From: Polaribacter sp. Hel1_85
GTDB lineage: Bacteria; Bacteroidota; Bacteroidia; Flavobacteriales; Flavobacteriaceae
Reading direction: 5' to 3'
NCBI RefSeq assembly: GCF_000766795.1
Contig: NZ_JPDS01000002.1
Span: forward strand, 191,001-255,000
Length of the DNA: 64,000 bases
A program made the position numbers and the translations under genes. Positions 51,584 to 60,159 of this stretch are shown here, piece after piece. The notes under the pieces were generated by a model. It was not told the origin of the DNA. It saw nothing but the letters and a program-made list of their open reading frames with translations, and made no database searches. Within the stretch, counting starts at the first letter, position 1, and each line of letters starts with the position of its first letter.

Positions 51584-51673
51584 GAAGCTATTTCCTGCTT
51601 TCACTACTCGCTTTTTTTATCCTAAAAAAGAATAAAAAAGAGCTCAAACAAACCGTTCAATCAGGGCTAAACT
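51584..51673 (-). repeat. Interspersed structured element, copy d (short loop)
   Basis: GAAGCTATTTCCTGCTTTC at the left is nearly identical to copy c, and AATCAGGGCTAAACT-like sequence closes the right. CCTG/CAGG pairing is kept. The apical stem is GCTTTTTTTAT against ATAAAAAAGAGC with a short loop, and no nested repeat is present. Confidence 0.75.
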
Positions 51674-51744
51674 AACTTGCAATTGGCAATACTTAAAGAA
51701 AAGCAAAAGACTTATTAAGATTCAGTTACCTTAAATTAGAGCAT

Positions 51745-51776
51745 AAAAAAACCGTTCAAAAAATTTGAACGGTTTT
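51745..51776 (-). terminator. Terminator of the PpiD gene
   Basis: AACCGTTCAAA and TTTGAACGGTT form a perfect 11-bp stem with an AAA loop; the A-run at its left edge gives the minus-strand T-run. It lies about 20 bases after the stop. Confidence 0.9.
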
Positions 51777-51796
51777 AATATTTTATAAAACTTAAC

Positions 51797-53887
51797 TTAG
51801 TTTCCTACGTATAAGCTTGACCTGTTATCTTCAATCTCAGAAGCTTTTTTAATAGCTTCATACATTACAAATGTTTTGTTTTTTCTAGCGTCAGAAATAG
51901 ATTTTCTAGCAGCCTCATAATTTGGTAAAGCAGTTGGCAACTCTTTATTAGTTACTGTAAAAGCATACACACCTCTATTACCTTCTATGTTTTTATAAAC
52001 TTTATTTAATTCTGCATTAAACATCGCACCTACCACTTTAGGTTCAGAACCAGCTCCTGATAATGTTGGACTTTTTAAAGTAACTCCATTACCATTTCTA
52101 ACAGAAGTATTATTTTCTTTTGCAATATCCTGTAAAGCACTTCCATTAAATTTATCAGCAATTAATTTTGCTTTCTTTTCATTAATTAAAGTAGGTTTAA
52201 CTCTATTTGTTGCTTTTGCTGCAGACATTAATCCTTTTTCAGTTTTAGCCGTTACAAAAGCTACAACATGACTTCCTTCTAAATCAAAACGTTTAAAATC
52301 TCCAGGTTTTGTATCATTCCCAAAAGCCCAAGAAACAATTTGTCTTTCATTTCCTAAACCAGGAACATTTTCATCTAAAACTTTTAAACCAATAGCAGGC
52401 TTAGTTACATATTTGTTCTCTTTAGCTATTGCAAAAAACTTTTTGTCTTTAGATGTAGCTAAAGCAAATTGTTCTGCTTTTTGAAAAACTGCATTCTCTG
52501 TAGTTTCAGAAGCTACTATTTTTCTACCAAAAGTTGCTAATTTTACAACCGTTTGATTATTCTTTTGTCCATCTACTTTAATTACATGAAAACCAAATGG
52601 TGTTTTAACAACTCCTATATCTCCTTTTTTACCTTCAAAAGCGAAATCTCTAAAAGCAGGAGTCATTCTATTATAGTTAAACCAATCATAAGTCCCTCCT
52701 TTTTCTGCAGAACCTTTATCAGAAGAGAATTCTTTAGCTAAACTTGCAAACTTACTTCCTCTTCTTTTCACCACATTTAAAAGGCTATCTGCTAATTTTT
52801 TAGCTTCATCTTCAGTTCTAGTAACATCTGGAGCAACTCTTTGTGCACCAATAAAAGGAATTAAAATATGACTTGCTTTTGCAGAATCTGGCATTTTTGC
52901 AACTGATGTAATTTTTGATATTTTAAAAAATCCTTGATCTTTATAAGGTCCAAAAACATCTCCTTTAACTCCACTAAAAATAGCTGAAGCTACAGTTTTA
53001 TTAACTGCATTTTCAAATTTAAAATTATCATCAATGCTTGTATCAGAATCATTTTCACTTAAAAACTCTACATCATTAGTAATATTTTTAAAGTCTTCAA
53101 TAATCCCATATAATTCAGCTTTAATTGCATTTTCATCTTCTTCAGTTGCAGTAATATCAAACTTTACATAAGAGATATCTCTAGATTCTTCTACTTTAAA
53201 ATCATTTGAGTTTTCTTTAATATAAGAAGCTATTTCTTCTTTAGAAACAGAAACTAAACTGTCTGCTATAGAAGTATAAGGTACATATACAAACTGCGCA
53301 TTTAATTTCGTGTTATCTGTAAAATACTGAAATTCTCCTTCTTTTAAAGAAGAACCAAGACCTGCAGTAACTAAGTTATTATATGTATTTCTTTCTGCAT
53401 TGTCTCTAATTTGATTCATATAATTAGACCAAGCTCCCCACATTTGTGGATTGTTTTCTTTAGTATCAGCTAAAAATTGTTTGAATTTTGCTTCATCAAA
53501 TAAACCTGCTTCATTTTGAAATTGAGGATTACTATTTACTGAAGGAGCGTTTATAACTTCTGCCCAAACATCTGCTTCACCAACAGTAATTCCTGCTTCT
53601 GATAATTGATTTTGGTAGATTTTTTTTCTAACCATATTATCCCAAACAGTTTTACTTGCTTGCATTTCAGAAACTCTATTACCAGCTTGTTGCTTATATG
53701 CTTCTAATTCTGCAGCAAACTCTTGTCTAGAGATAGATTCTCCATTTATTTCACCTATTTCGTTAACTTTACTTGAATTGAAAAAATCACCTAAAGTAGA
53801 TGGATCTAATACAAAAGCAAAAAGTGCTAAACCAATTATAATGATTAAGAACATTGAACGTTCTCTAATTTTTGATAAAACTGCCAT
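51797..53887 (-). CDS. PpiD-like membrane-anchored peptidyl-prolyl isomerase
   Basis: The 696-residue protein has an N-terminal inner-membrane anchor (MAVLSKIRERSMFLIIIIGLALFAFVL), a SurA_N-like chaperone region (about 35-250) and a parvulin-type rotamase domain at about 335-440 (KASHILIPFIGAQ, AKEFSSDKGSAEKGGTYDWF, FGFHVIKVDGQ). A second, degenerate parvulin-like segment follows. It assists folding of outer-membrane and secreted proteins in the periplasm. It is the last gene of the coaX-lptC-CNNM group but has its own near-consensus promoter (TTG-N20-TATATTCG, 53943-53913 on the minus strand). Confidence 0.92.
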   Translation of the reverse strand: MAVLSKIRERSMFLIIIIGLALFAFVLDPSTLGDFFNSSKVNEIGEINGESISRQEFAAELEAYKQQAGNRVSEMQASKTVWDNMVRKKIYQNQLSEAGITVGEADVWAEVINAPSVNSNPQFQNEAGLFDEAKFKQFLADTKENNPQMWGAWSNYMNQIRDNAERNTYNNLVTAGLGSSLKEGEFQYFTDNTKLNAQFVYVPYTSIADSLVSVSKEEIASYIKENSNDFKVEESRDISYVKFDITATEEDENAIKAELYGIIEDFKNITNDVEFLSENDSDTSIDDNFKFENAVNKTVASAIFSGVKGDVFGPYKDQGFFKISKITSVAKMPDSAKASHILIPFIGAQRVAPDVTRTEDEAKKLADSLLNVVKRRGSKFASLAKEFSSDKGSAEKGGTYDWFNYNRMTPAFRDFAFEGKKGDIGVVKTPFGFHVIKVDGQKNNQTVVKLATFGRKIVASETTENAVFQKAEQFALATSKDKKFFAIAKENKYVTKPAIGLKVLDENVPGLGNERQIVSWAFGNDTKPGDFKRFDLEGSHVVAFVTAKTEKGLMSAAKATNRVKPTLINEKKAKLIADKFNGSALQDIAKENNTSVRNGNGVTLKSPTLSGAGSEPKVVGAMFNAELNKVYKNIEGNRGVYAFTVTNKELPTALPNYEAARKSISDARKNKTFVMYEAIKKASEIEDNRSSLYVGN

Positions 53888-53912
53888 ACGTCGTTTATTT
53901 TATTTCAGTTGG

Positions 53913-53943
53913 CGAATATACGATTTGGGTTTTAATATTGCAA
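53913..53943 (-). promoter_or_regulatory. PpiD promoter (TTG-N20-TATATTCG)
   Basis: Minus-strand TTG (53943-53941), 20 bases, then TATATTCG (53920-53913), one mismatch to TAnnTTTG, 26 bases upstream of the ATG. Confidence 0.5.
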
Positions 53944-54009
53944 CCGATTTTTTACTTATTAATAGTAAGTGAAAGTGTATTTTAATCACTGAAAATGAAT
54001 AGATTCGTT

Positions 54010-55275
54010 TTAAACTTCTTCTTCTTTTATTTTTAAGTGCACTTCTTCAATTTTAGCGCTACTCATTTTTAAGATTCTAATTTCAAAACCCTCAATATCA
54101 ACTACTTCATTTTCTTCAGGAATATTCTCTGTATGCTCAATAATAAATCCTCCTAAAGTTTCATAAGCTTCAGATTTTGGGATACCTAGCTCATATTCTT
54201 CATTCAAATAATCTACTTCTATTCTTGCAGAAAAATTAAATTCATTTTCTGACAATTTCTTTTCTAAAAACTCTTGAGTATCATGTTCATCTTCAATTTC
54301 GCCAAATAATTCTTCTACAATATCTTCTACAGTGATCATACCAGATGTTCCTCCATATTCATCAACAACAACAGCAACACTTTTGCGTTTTTTCATTAAA
54401 CTATTTAAAACATCATTTATCATCATAGATTCTGGCACAACTTCTACAGGCAATAAAATAGACTTTATACTCTTAGGTTTTTTAAATAACTCAAAAGCAT
54501 TTACATAACCAATTACATCATCTAACGAGGTTTTATATACTAGAACTTTAGACAAACCTGTATCTATAAAAATATTTTTTAAATTAGTTACTCTTTCATG
54601 CAACTCTACTGCTACAATTTCGGTTCTAGGAACCATCACTTCTCTGGCTTTTACATTATGAAAATCTAATGCATTTTGAAAAATTTGAATCTCAGAATCC
54701 ACTTCATCATCATCATTACCAGTTTCTAATTGCTCTGATATATAGTTTCCTAATTCTTCTTTACTAAATTCGGTTTGTTCTTCATCTGCATTTGTTTTAA
54801 AGAAAACACGCAGAAAGAAATCTGAAATAAAAGTGATAAACTCAGAAATAAAATGAAACAATACATAGAAAATATAGGCAGGAACAGCAAATAATTTTAA
54901 CACCTCATTTGCGTAAACTCTAAAAATAGCCTTTGGTAAAAACTCTGCTGTTATTAATATAATTATGGTTGATATAATTGTCTGAATTAAAAGAACAGAA
55001 AAATCATTATAACTATCTAATGGAAGTATCTTAACTAAGAAACTTCCCATATAATAACTATAAATTACCAAAGAGATATTATTACCCACCAACATTGTGG
55101 TAATAAATTTTGATGATTTTTGAGTAATTCTATTCAGAATTTTCGGAATGAAACCTTCTCGTTTTTTTTCTAACTCAATATGAAGTTTATTGGCTGAAAC
55201 AAAAGCAATCTCCATTCCCGAAAAAAATGCGGAAAGTATAATTGAGATCAATATAATTATAGCTTCAATTTCCAT
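54010..55275 (-). CDS. CNNM/CBS/CorC_HlyC hemolysin-family protein
   Basis: The 421-residue product has a DUF21/CNNM membrane domain (about 1-160: SAFFSGMEIAFVSANKLHIELEKK, TAEFLPKAIFRVYANE), a CBS pair (about 205-325; REVMVPRTEIVAVEL, VAVVVDEYGGTSGMITVED) and a complete C-terminal CorC_HlyC domain (about 340-415; ETLGGFIIEHTENIP). It is the fuller relative of the protein at 335-1453. Members include Mg/Co efflux proteins and GldE-like proteins of gliding bacteria, which cannot be separated here by eye. It lies in the envelope gene group between the small membrane gene and PpiD. Confidence 0.92.
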   Translation of the reverse strand: MEIEAIIILISIILSAFFSGMEIAFVSANKLHIELEKKREGFIPKILNRITQKSSKFITTMLVGNNISLVIYSYYMGSFLVKILPLDSYNDFSVLLIQTIISTIIILITAEFLPKAIFRVYANEVLKLFAVPAYIFYVLFHFISEFITFISDFFLRVFFKTNADEEQTEFSKEELGNYISEQLETGNDDDEVDSEIQIFQNALDFHNVKAREVMVPRTEIVAVELHERVTNLKNIFIDTGLSKVLVYKTSLDDVIGYVNAFELFKKPKSIKSILLPVEVVPESMMINDVLNSLMKKRKSVAVVVDEYGGTSGMITVEDIVEELFGEIEDEHDTQEFLEKKLSENEFNFSARIEVDYLNEEYELGIPKSEAYETLGGFIIEHTENIPEENEVVDIEGFEIRILKMSSAKIEEVHLKIKEEEV

Positions 55276-55290
55276 TAAGAAATAAACAAT

Positions 55291-55491
55291 CTATTTATTT
55301 AAGTTGTTTCTTTTTTCTACTTTTTTTCTAAAATGCCTTTTAAAGAAAAAAACTAAGGTAATAAAAATTGCAGCACCAAGAAACATATAAGCCTTTTCTC
55401 TGTCTTCACTCCATCTAACAATACCCTCTATTAAACAGATTATTGCTACAATTAAATAGCCATACTGAAAGAATTTCCAAAGTTTATTCAT
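55291..55491 (-). CDS. Small two-helix membrane protein, 66 aa
   Basis: A 66-residue frame with two hydrophobic helices (FQYGYLIVAIICLIEGIVRW and AYMFLGAAIFITLVFFF) and a basic tail (KRHFRKKVEKRNNLNK). It lies seven bases after lptC and 15 bases before the CNNM gene, so it belongs to that transcript. Similar small genes occur at this position in other flavobacteria, from memory. Function unknown. Confidence 0.8.
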   Translation of the reverse strand: MNKLWKFFQYGYLIVAIICLIEGIVRWSEDREKAYMFLGAAIFITLVFFFKRHFRKKVEKRNNLNK

Positions 55492-55498
55492 CTTATTT

Positions 55499-56056
55499 TT
55501 ATTCTGTTGTTTCTAATTTTCCTGTTGTTTTTTTTGCTAGATGCATACTCAAATCTTCCTTACTTTCAAACCCTACTCCATAAATAGTATCTTTTAAAGT
55601 AGTTAAGGTAAATGCTGCTTCTGAAAAAAAATATTTTGTGTTTTGATCCCAAAGCAAGTGCTCTGTTTCTAGTTTAGATTGTTCTTTGTGATTTAGCACA
55701 ACAACATTACCAGTAATTTCTGAAATTGATGTTTTAGAATATGACAATGCATAATTACCTGTTATTGTAACAGAATCTTTTCCTTCAAAATTTATAATTT
55801 TTATTCCTTTTGGAAACTCATTATAAGGGTGTTGCTTTCTATTACTAAAATCACGTAATAAAGGAGTAATTAGTTTTGATGTTATTCTCCCAGAATCTTT
55901 ATATACATGAAATGCGTCCTTTGCAACACCAATTGGCAAATTCTTTGAGGCCAAAAAATCTCTAACTTCTTGCGTATTATTAGAGCAAGAAAAAAGCATT
56001 ACTGTTATAAAAAGAACAGTAATGCTTTTGTGTAATATATTTTTAGAGCTACTCAC
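55499..56056 (-). CDS. lptC: LPS export periplasmic protein LptC
   Basis: The 185-residue product has a lipoprotein-like signal (Cys24 in VMLFSCSNN) and a beta-jellyroll pattern typical of LptC/OstA-type domains (GIKIINFEGKDSVTITGNYALSYSKTS, EITGNVVVLNHKE, YFFSEAAFTLTT). LptC passes lipopolysaccharide from the LptBFG transporter to LptA. In Bacteroidota it is often lipidated rather than membrane-anchored. It is directly followed by a small membrane protein and preceded by a TPR protein gene. Confidence 0.88.
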   Translation of the reverse strand: MSSSKNILHKSITVLFITVMLFSCSNNTQEVRDFLASKNLPIGVAKDAFHVYKDSGRITSKLITPLLRDFSNRKQHPYNEFPKGIKIINFEGKDSVTITGNYALSYSKTSISEITGNVVVLNHKEQSKLETEHLLWDQNTKYFFSEAAFTLTTLKDTIYGVGFESKEDLSMHLAKKTTGKLETTE

Positions 56057-56062
56057 TAAATA

Positions 56063-57394
56063 TTAATTAGGAACTCTTACAGTTTCTCCAATCCAACATT
56101 TTATTGAATAACTGCTACCAGGAGTAACACCTGCAGTAAAAATTACTTTTTTACTTGGTACGTTTCCTTTATAACTTCTTATATATTTTCCTGCAACTCC
56201 AGAAATACTTGGATCTACAGACGATGCTCTTTGCGCCATTCTTAAAGCTGCAACATACACCATTCTTTTTTCAAATTCACTTTTACCACAAGAGTTTGCA
56301 CTACCAGCATATAAGTTTGCAATAAATAAATACGCTTTACCTGAATTTGGGTTAAAACTAATTGCTTCTCTAGCTAAACTTCTTGCTTTACTTTTTTGAC
56401 CTCTTTTCTTCGCTGCTTGAGCAAATTTTAATTTATATTTTGATTTCTTTAATGGGTCAGTTTCTAAGTCAAATGCTTCTTGTCTCATTGCAGCTGCTCC
56501 ACTAGCATCTCCATTTTTCTCTAAAATACCTGCATAAAATGATTTTGAATCTGGAGAAGGTGCTGCTTCTGCATATGCTTTTGCTAATGTTTCATACATC
56601 GGGTCGTCTTGACAACCTTTGTTAAACATTCTAGACACTGCTCTTCTTAACCAAACTGAATTTGATTTATTAGCTTCAAAATCTCTTTTATATAATGGTA
56701 CTAATCTTTCACAAGTAGCTATTTCAGAAATTATTGCATCTAATCCTCCTTCTACAGTTCCTAAAGCTTTTGAATTTATAGAATATGCTCTCTTTAAACT
56801 TTTTTCTCTTTTATCTAAAACCTTTGTTGAATCCGATAAAGGAACTAATTTTTTTGCATAACCTTCTAATTTTTCACTTACCGATTCTAAAACATCATCA
56901 TAAGTATCAAAAACTTTTTGAGGATTTGTGTCTTTATTTCTATCAGTTACTCCTTGAAAGTATACATATAAATTTTTTACTCCCATTTTAGTTGGGTCAA
57001 TATTATATCCTTTTTCTAAAATTAAGAAAATTTCATCATCAGAAGCTAATTTATTTTTTGACAAATATGTAGCATAATCACTATGAACTTTTGCTGGATT
57101 CTTTGTTGGGAAGTACTGTAACCTTTGTTCGTAAACTCTTTTAGCTAAAACAGGGTCTTTTCTAACATCTTCTGCTAAATTTGATCCAAATTTGTAAACA
57201 TTTACAGATAGATCCTTACAATTATCCATTAAATAAATCCAATTAGCATAAGCTTCATCGTATTTTTTTGATTGATAATCTCCTTTAAAAAGATTATACT
57301 TAATTGTACACTCTCTTTTCGCATCATCTTGCGCATTTGTTTTTGCTGAAGCTAATAAAAACATTGCAGCTAGTAAAAACGTAATTTTCTTCAT
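56063..57394 (-). CDS. Secreted TPR-like protein
   Basis: The 443-residue protein has a signal peptide (MKKITFLLAAMFLLASAKTNAQ) and helical repeat units (YEAYANWIYLMDNC-like, KRVYEQRLQYFPTKNPAKVHSDYATYLS, KARSLAREAISFNPNSGKAYLFIANLYAG), the last being a clear TPR. It has several Cys residues, perhaps disulfide-bonded. Expected in the periplasm or at the outer membrane. It lies between the outer-membrane protein and lptC genes; its conserved place there suggests a role in envelope assembly (inference). Confidence 0.85.
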   Translation of the reverse strand: MKKITFLLAAMFLLASAKTNAQDDAKRECTIKYNLFKGDYQSKKYDEAYANWIYLMDNCKDLSVNVYKFGSNLAEDVRKDPVLAKRVYEQRLQYFPTKNPAKVHSDYATYLSKNKLASDDEIFLILEKGYNIDPTKMGVKNLYVYFQGVTDRNKDTNPQKVFDTYDDVLESVSEKLEGYAKKLVPLSDSTKVLDKREKSLKRAYSINSKALGTVEGGLDAIISEIATCERLVPLYKRDFEANKSNSVWLRRAVSRMFNKGCQDDPMYETLAKAYAEAAPSPDSKSFYAGILEKNGDASGAAAMRQEAFDLETDPLKKSKYKLKFAQAAKKRGQKSKARSLAREAISFNPNSGKAYLFIANLYAGSANSCGKSEFEKRMVYVAALRMAQRASSVDPSISGVAGKYIRSYKGNVPSKKVIFTAGVTPGSSYSIKCWIGETVRVPN

Positions 57395-57409
57395 TTTGTT
57401 AGTTTTTTG

Positions 57410-58696
57410 TTAATCTATTTTTCTTTTTTGAAACCAATTAGTATCTGTCAAAGATAAACTTAATCTAAAATTAAAATAATTTTCTTGAATTAAGTTATTA
57501 TTAGTTGTTCCTCTCTTACCGAATTCAAAACCCATATTTATTGTGGATAATTGTTTCAATGGTAAACCTAGACCAAAAGATATGCCAAAGTCGTCTATTG
57601 GAGTAAAATTCGTATTTAAACTTGATCCATCCACTAATAAACCTGATTTTTCAAAACGAACACCTGCCCTATAGGTAATTCTTTCCCAGTAACTTGATAT
57701 TGAATTTATTTTAGGAAGATAATATCCACCTAAAGAAAACCTATTTGATTCACCATATTTATAAGCAGCATTAGTAGTGCTTAAAGAACCTGTTGTTGCT
57801 ATTGCATCTTGGTTTTCATATTCTAAACCAACATACCATTTATCATATTTACCCAAACCAGCTCCTAAAGTAGTTTTAAGAGGTAAACTATAATTTCCAA
57901 TAATACTAGATTGAGATATTGTATCTCTACCAAATTCAGCACCAGTGCTTGAAAGTGTAAGAGAATATAAATAATCGTCTCCTGTTACTTTTAAATCATT
58001 ACCCATTTTAAAAGTAGCTCCTCCACTTAAAACGAGTTTGTTTTTTAGTTCTTTTTTATATTGAGTTCCTATAGTTACAGAACCTCCTCTAACTTGTGTG
58101 CTTTCTTTATATTTTGTTGCTAAAGATACGTCTTCAATCTTATTAGTTATACTGTTCTCAACGTTACCAAAACTATAATCTGCTTCTATACCCAAAGAAA
58201 TTTCTTTAGTTAACTTTATACCAAAACTACCATAAACCCTACTTACACCACCTTTACCCGAATAAAGAGTCTCTGTATTTTTTCCACTACTTTCTAAACC
58301 AGCATTAAACAAAGAATAACCTACAGTTGAAACTGGTTGAATACCAACAGACATACCTGCTTTCTTGCCTAAAGGAACTCCTAATGTAAAATAGCTTAAA
58401 CTAGTAGAATTTGAAGTTTCCTTTGCTGAACCATTATCAATTGTTAACCTATTATTTAACAATCCAAATGAATATGTTGTGTATCTTAAATCTGCGTAAG
58501 CTGCAGGGTTTGTGAAATTTAAATACTTATAATGGCTAAAAGCAACTCCAATTCCTCCCATTGAACTTTGCTCTACAGTAACTGGATTAAATTCTTCTCC
58601 AATACCAAAAAAAGAATATGGTGATGAGTTTGTTCTTTGAGCTGATGCAGCTATAGAAGTTATTAGCAAAAAGACTAATAAAATGTTTCTAATCAT
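57410..58696 (-). CDS. Outer-membrane barrel protein, FadL/OMPP1-like
   Basis: The 428-residue product has a signal peptide (MIRNILLVFLLITSIAASAQ), then RTNSSPYSFFGIGEEF, a motif common at the N-terminus of this Bacteroidota family, QSSMGGIGVAFSHYKYLNFTNPAAYADL, and many alternating aromatic strands ending FNFRLSLSLTDTNWF. The 'MGG.G.AF...NPA..A' pattern resembles FadL/OMPP1-type barrels. It may transport hydrophobic molecules, but the label is by pattern only. Its start overlaps the coaX stop by four bases. Confidence 0.85.
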   Translation of the reverse strand: MIRNILLVFLLITSIAASAQRTNSSPYSFFGIGEEFNPVTVEQSSMGGIGVAFSHYKYLNFTNPAAYADLRYTTYSFGLLNNRLTIDNGSAKETSNSTSLSYFTLGVPLGKKAGMSVGIQPVSTVGYSLFNAGLESSGKNTETLYSGKGGVSRVYGSFGIKLTKEISLGIEADYSFGNVENSITNKIEDVSLATKYKESTQVRGGSVTIGTQYKKELKNKLVLSGGATFKMGNDLKVTGDDYLYSLTLSSTGAEFGRDTISQSSIIGNYSLPLKTTLGAGLGKYDKWYVGLEYENQDAIATTGSLSTTNAAYKYGESNRFSLGGYYLPKINSISSYWERITYRAGVRFEKSGLLVDGSSLNTNFTPIDDFGISFGLGLPLKQLSTINMGFEFGKRGTTNNNLIQENYFNFRLSLSLTDTNWFQKRKID

Positions 58697-59421
58697 TTGT
58701 CTATGTTAAATATCAATATTTTATTTAATCCTTGTAGGAGAAAATTTTGATTGGCAAATATGCTACTTTTTAATTGTTTTGACAAGAAATTTGTGTCTCC
58801 TCCTGTTAAAACAACTGTTAAATCATAATATTTCTTTTTATATTGATTGATAATGCCATCAATTTCCTGAATTACTCCATTAACTATACCAGAATTCATG
58901 CTTTCTTTTGTACTACTTCCAATAAAATTACAAACCTCTTCTTTTTCTAATAAAGGTAGATTTGCTGTAAAGTAATTTAAAGAATTAAATCTCATTTTTA
59001 TTCCTGGTGAAATTGCGCCACCTAAATATTCTCCTTTAGAATTTACAAAATCAAAAGTAATACATGTACCAGCATCTATAACCAAAACATTTTTATTCAA
59101 AAATTGACTGACTGCACCTGCAACTAATGCAATTCTATCAACTCCTAAAGTTTTTGGTGTTTTATAGAGATTCTTAAAAGGAACCTTTGTAGAAGAAGAA
59201 ATAGATCTTATTTGAACTATTTTTTGCAATTTTTTAAGCTTCAAATCTGAAATTGAAGCAACATTTGACATTATTCCTTTAGAAATTGAATATTTTTTAA
59301 CTATTTTTTTTATTTCTGATAAGATTCTTCTTTTATCAAAAAACACAAGCTCTACCAATGTATCTTTCTCAAAAACAGCAGCTTTAACTCTTGTATTACC
59401 AACATCTATAATTAAATTCAT
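58693..59421 (-). CDS. coaX: Type III pantothenate kinase
   Basis: Started at ATG 59421 (MNLIIDVGNTRVKAAVF) the product has 242 residues. The frame continues eight codons to a TTG at 59445, but that codon lies inside the -7 box and is rejected. Motifs: the DVGNTRVK phosphate loop, GVDRIALVAGA, DAGTCITFDFV and GGAISPGIKMRFNSL. CoaX phosphorylates pantothenate, the first step of coenzyme A synthesis. It leads the envelope gene group; its stop overlaps the outer-membrane protein start. Confidence 0.94.
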   Translation of the reverse strand: MNLIIDVGNTRVKAAVFEKDTLVELVFFDKRRILSEIKKIVKKYSISKGIMSNVASISDLKLKKLQKIVQIRSISSSTKVPFKNLYKTPKTLGVDRIALVAGAVSQFLNKNVLVIDAGTCITFDFVNSKGEYLGGAISPGIKMRFNSLNYFTANLPLLEKEEVCNFIGSSTKESMNSGIVNGVIQEIDGIINQYKKKYYDLTVVLTGGDTNFLSKQLKSSIFANQNFLLQGLNKILIFNIDK

Positions 59422-59442
59422 CTTTATTTTTATTGACAATTT

Positions 59443-59450
59443 CAAAAATA
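59443..59450 (-). promoter_or_regulatory. -7 box (TATTTTTG) for coaX
   Basis: Minus-strand TAnnTTTG match, 21 bases upstream of the coaX ATG; it excludes the longer TTG start. Confidence 0.55.
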
Positions 59451-59496
59451 CAACACATTTTTTTAAATTTTCTCTAGCAGATGTAAAAAAACATTT

Positions 59497-59504
59497 TATA
59501 TTTG
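59497..59504 (+). promoter_or_regulatory. -7 box (TATATTTG) for tRNA-Phe
   Basis: Exact TAnnTTTG match, 16 bases before the mature tRNA 5' end. Confidence 0.55.
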
Positions 59505-59520
59505 CATCCGCTAAGGCAAT

Positions 59521-59593
59521 GGTACCTTAGCTCAGTTGGTAGAGCAAAGGACTGAAAATCCTTGTGTCCCTGGTTCGATTCCTGGAGGTACCA
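59521..59593 (+). tRNA. tRNA-Phe (GAA)
   Basis: A 73-base cloverleaf: acceptor GGTACCT/AGGTACC, D arm GCTC...GAGC, anticodon stem AAGGA/TCCTT with loop CTGAAAA (anticodon GAA), variable loop GTGTC, T arm CCTGG-TTCGATT-CCTGG, discriminator A. The 3' CCA is not encoded. The T stem has a U-U opposition at its middle pair. A -7 box precedes it and a strong terminator follows; no other tRNA is adjacent. Confidence 0.97.
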
Positions 59594-59598
59594 CTTAC

Positions 59599-59628
59599 AA
59601 ACCCAAACTTTTTAGTTTGGGTTTTTTT
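59599..59628 (+). terminator. tRNA-Phe terminator
   Basis: AAACCCAAACT and AGTTTGGGTTT form a perfect 11-bp stem with a TTTT loop and a T-run. Confidence 0.92.
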
Positions 59629-59638
59629 GTACTTTAAA

Positions 59639-60088
59639 CTATTTCAAAATATCTTTTACAATCTTTAAATGGTGATTGGTGTGCAATTTTAAAAATTTTA
59701 AAGTTTGCTTTTTATTTAACTGTTTAAACAATGGATGCGTAAAATATTGATTCTCATCTAAAACTTTCATCATTTCTAAATTTGAGAATGCCAATTCTAA
59801 CTGGCTTTTAATTTCTTCTTTTAAAACAACTTCTGGTGGTAAAACTCTTTTTGGAGCTTTTGCTTTCCCTCTTGGAAAAAATCCCAAAGTAAAAGTGATT
59901 AAACGCAACAAATTAAACTCTCTCTTATAATCTATTGCATTAGAATTCTTTATCGCTGTGCAAACACTATTAACCACTTTTAAAGAATGATCTAAATGCC
60001 AACCAACATTTGCTTTAGAAACATCTATATCTTCTTTATCTATATAAACTAAATGCTCTTGGATAAAATGAAACTCTTTTTGCAACAT
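59639..60088 (-). CDS. DUF1569 (DinB-like) protein
   Basis: The 149-residue protein looks like a four-helix DinB-type bundle: WHLDHSLKVVNSVC with the first metal-ligand His pair, FFPRGKAKAPKRVLPPE in the middle, YFTHPLFKQLNKKQTLKFLKLHTNHHLKIVKDIL with the later His residues. This spacing fits DUF1569. Related bundles bind divalent metal and some are thiol transferases; the role here is unknown. No signal peptide. It is a single gene convergent with the tRNA. Confidence 0.88.
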   Translation of the reverse strand: MLQKEFHFIQEHLVYIDKEDIDVSKANVGWHLDHSLKVVNSVCTAIKNSNAIDYKREFNLLRLITFTLGFFPRGKAKAPKRVLPPEVVLKEEIKSQLELAFSNLEMMKVLDENQYFTHPLFKQLNKKQTLKFLKLHTNHHLKIVKDILK

Positions 60089-60125
60089 AATAGATTTATT
60101 ATTTTAATTGATTGAAAGATAGACT

Positions 60126-60157
60126 AAAAAAAACCAGCATTAAGCTGGTTTTTTTTA
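60126..60157 (-). terminator. Terminator of the RluB-like gene
   Basis: AACCAGC and GCTGGTT pair around a short ATTAA-type loop, with A-run and T-run on the two sides, directly after the stop. Confidence 0.88.
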
Positions 60158-60159
60158 TT

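Noticed and set aside
59421..59445. Longer coaX start at the TTG
   Set aside because: The codon lies within the -7 promoter box; the ATG at 59421 gives the normal family N-terminus.
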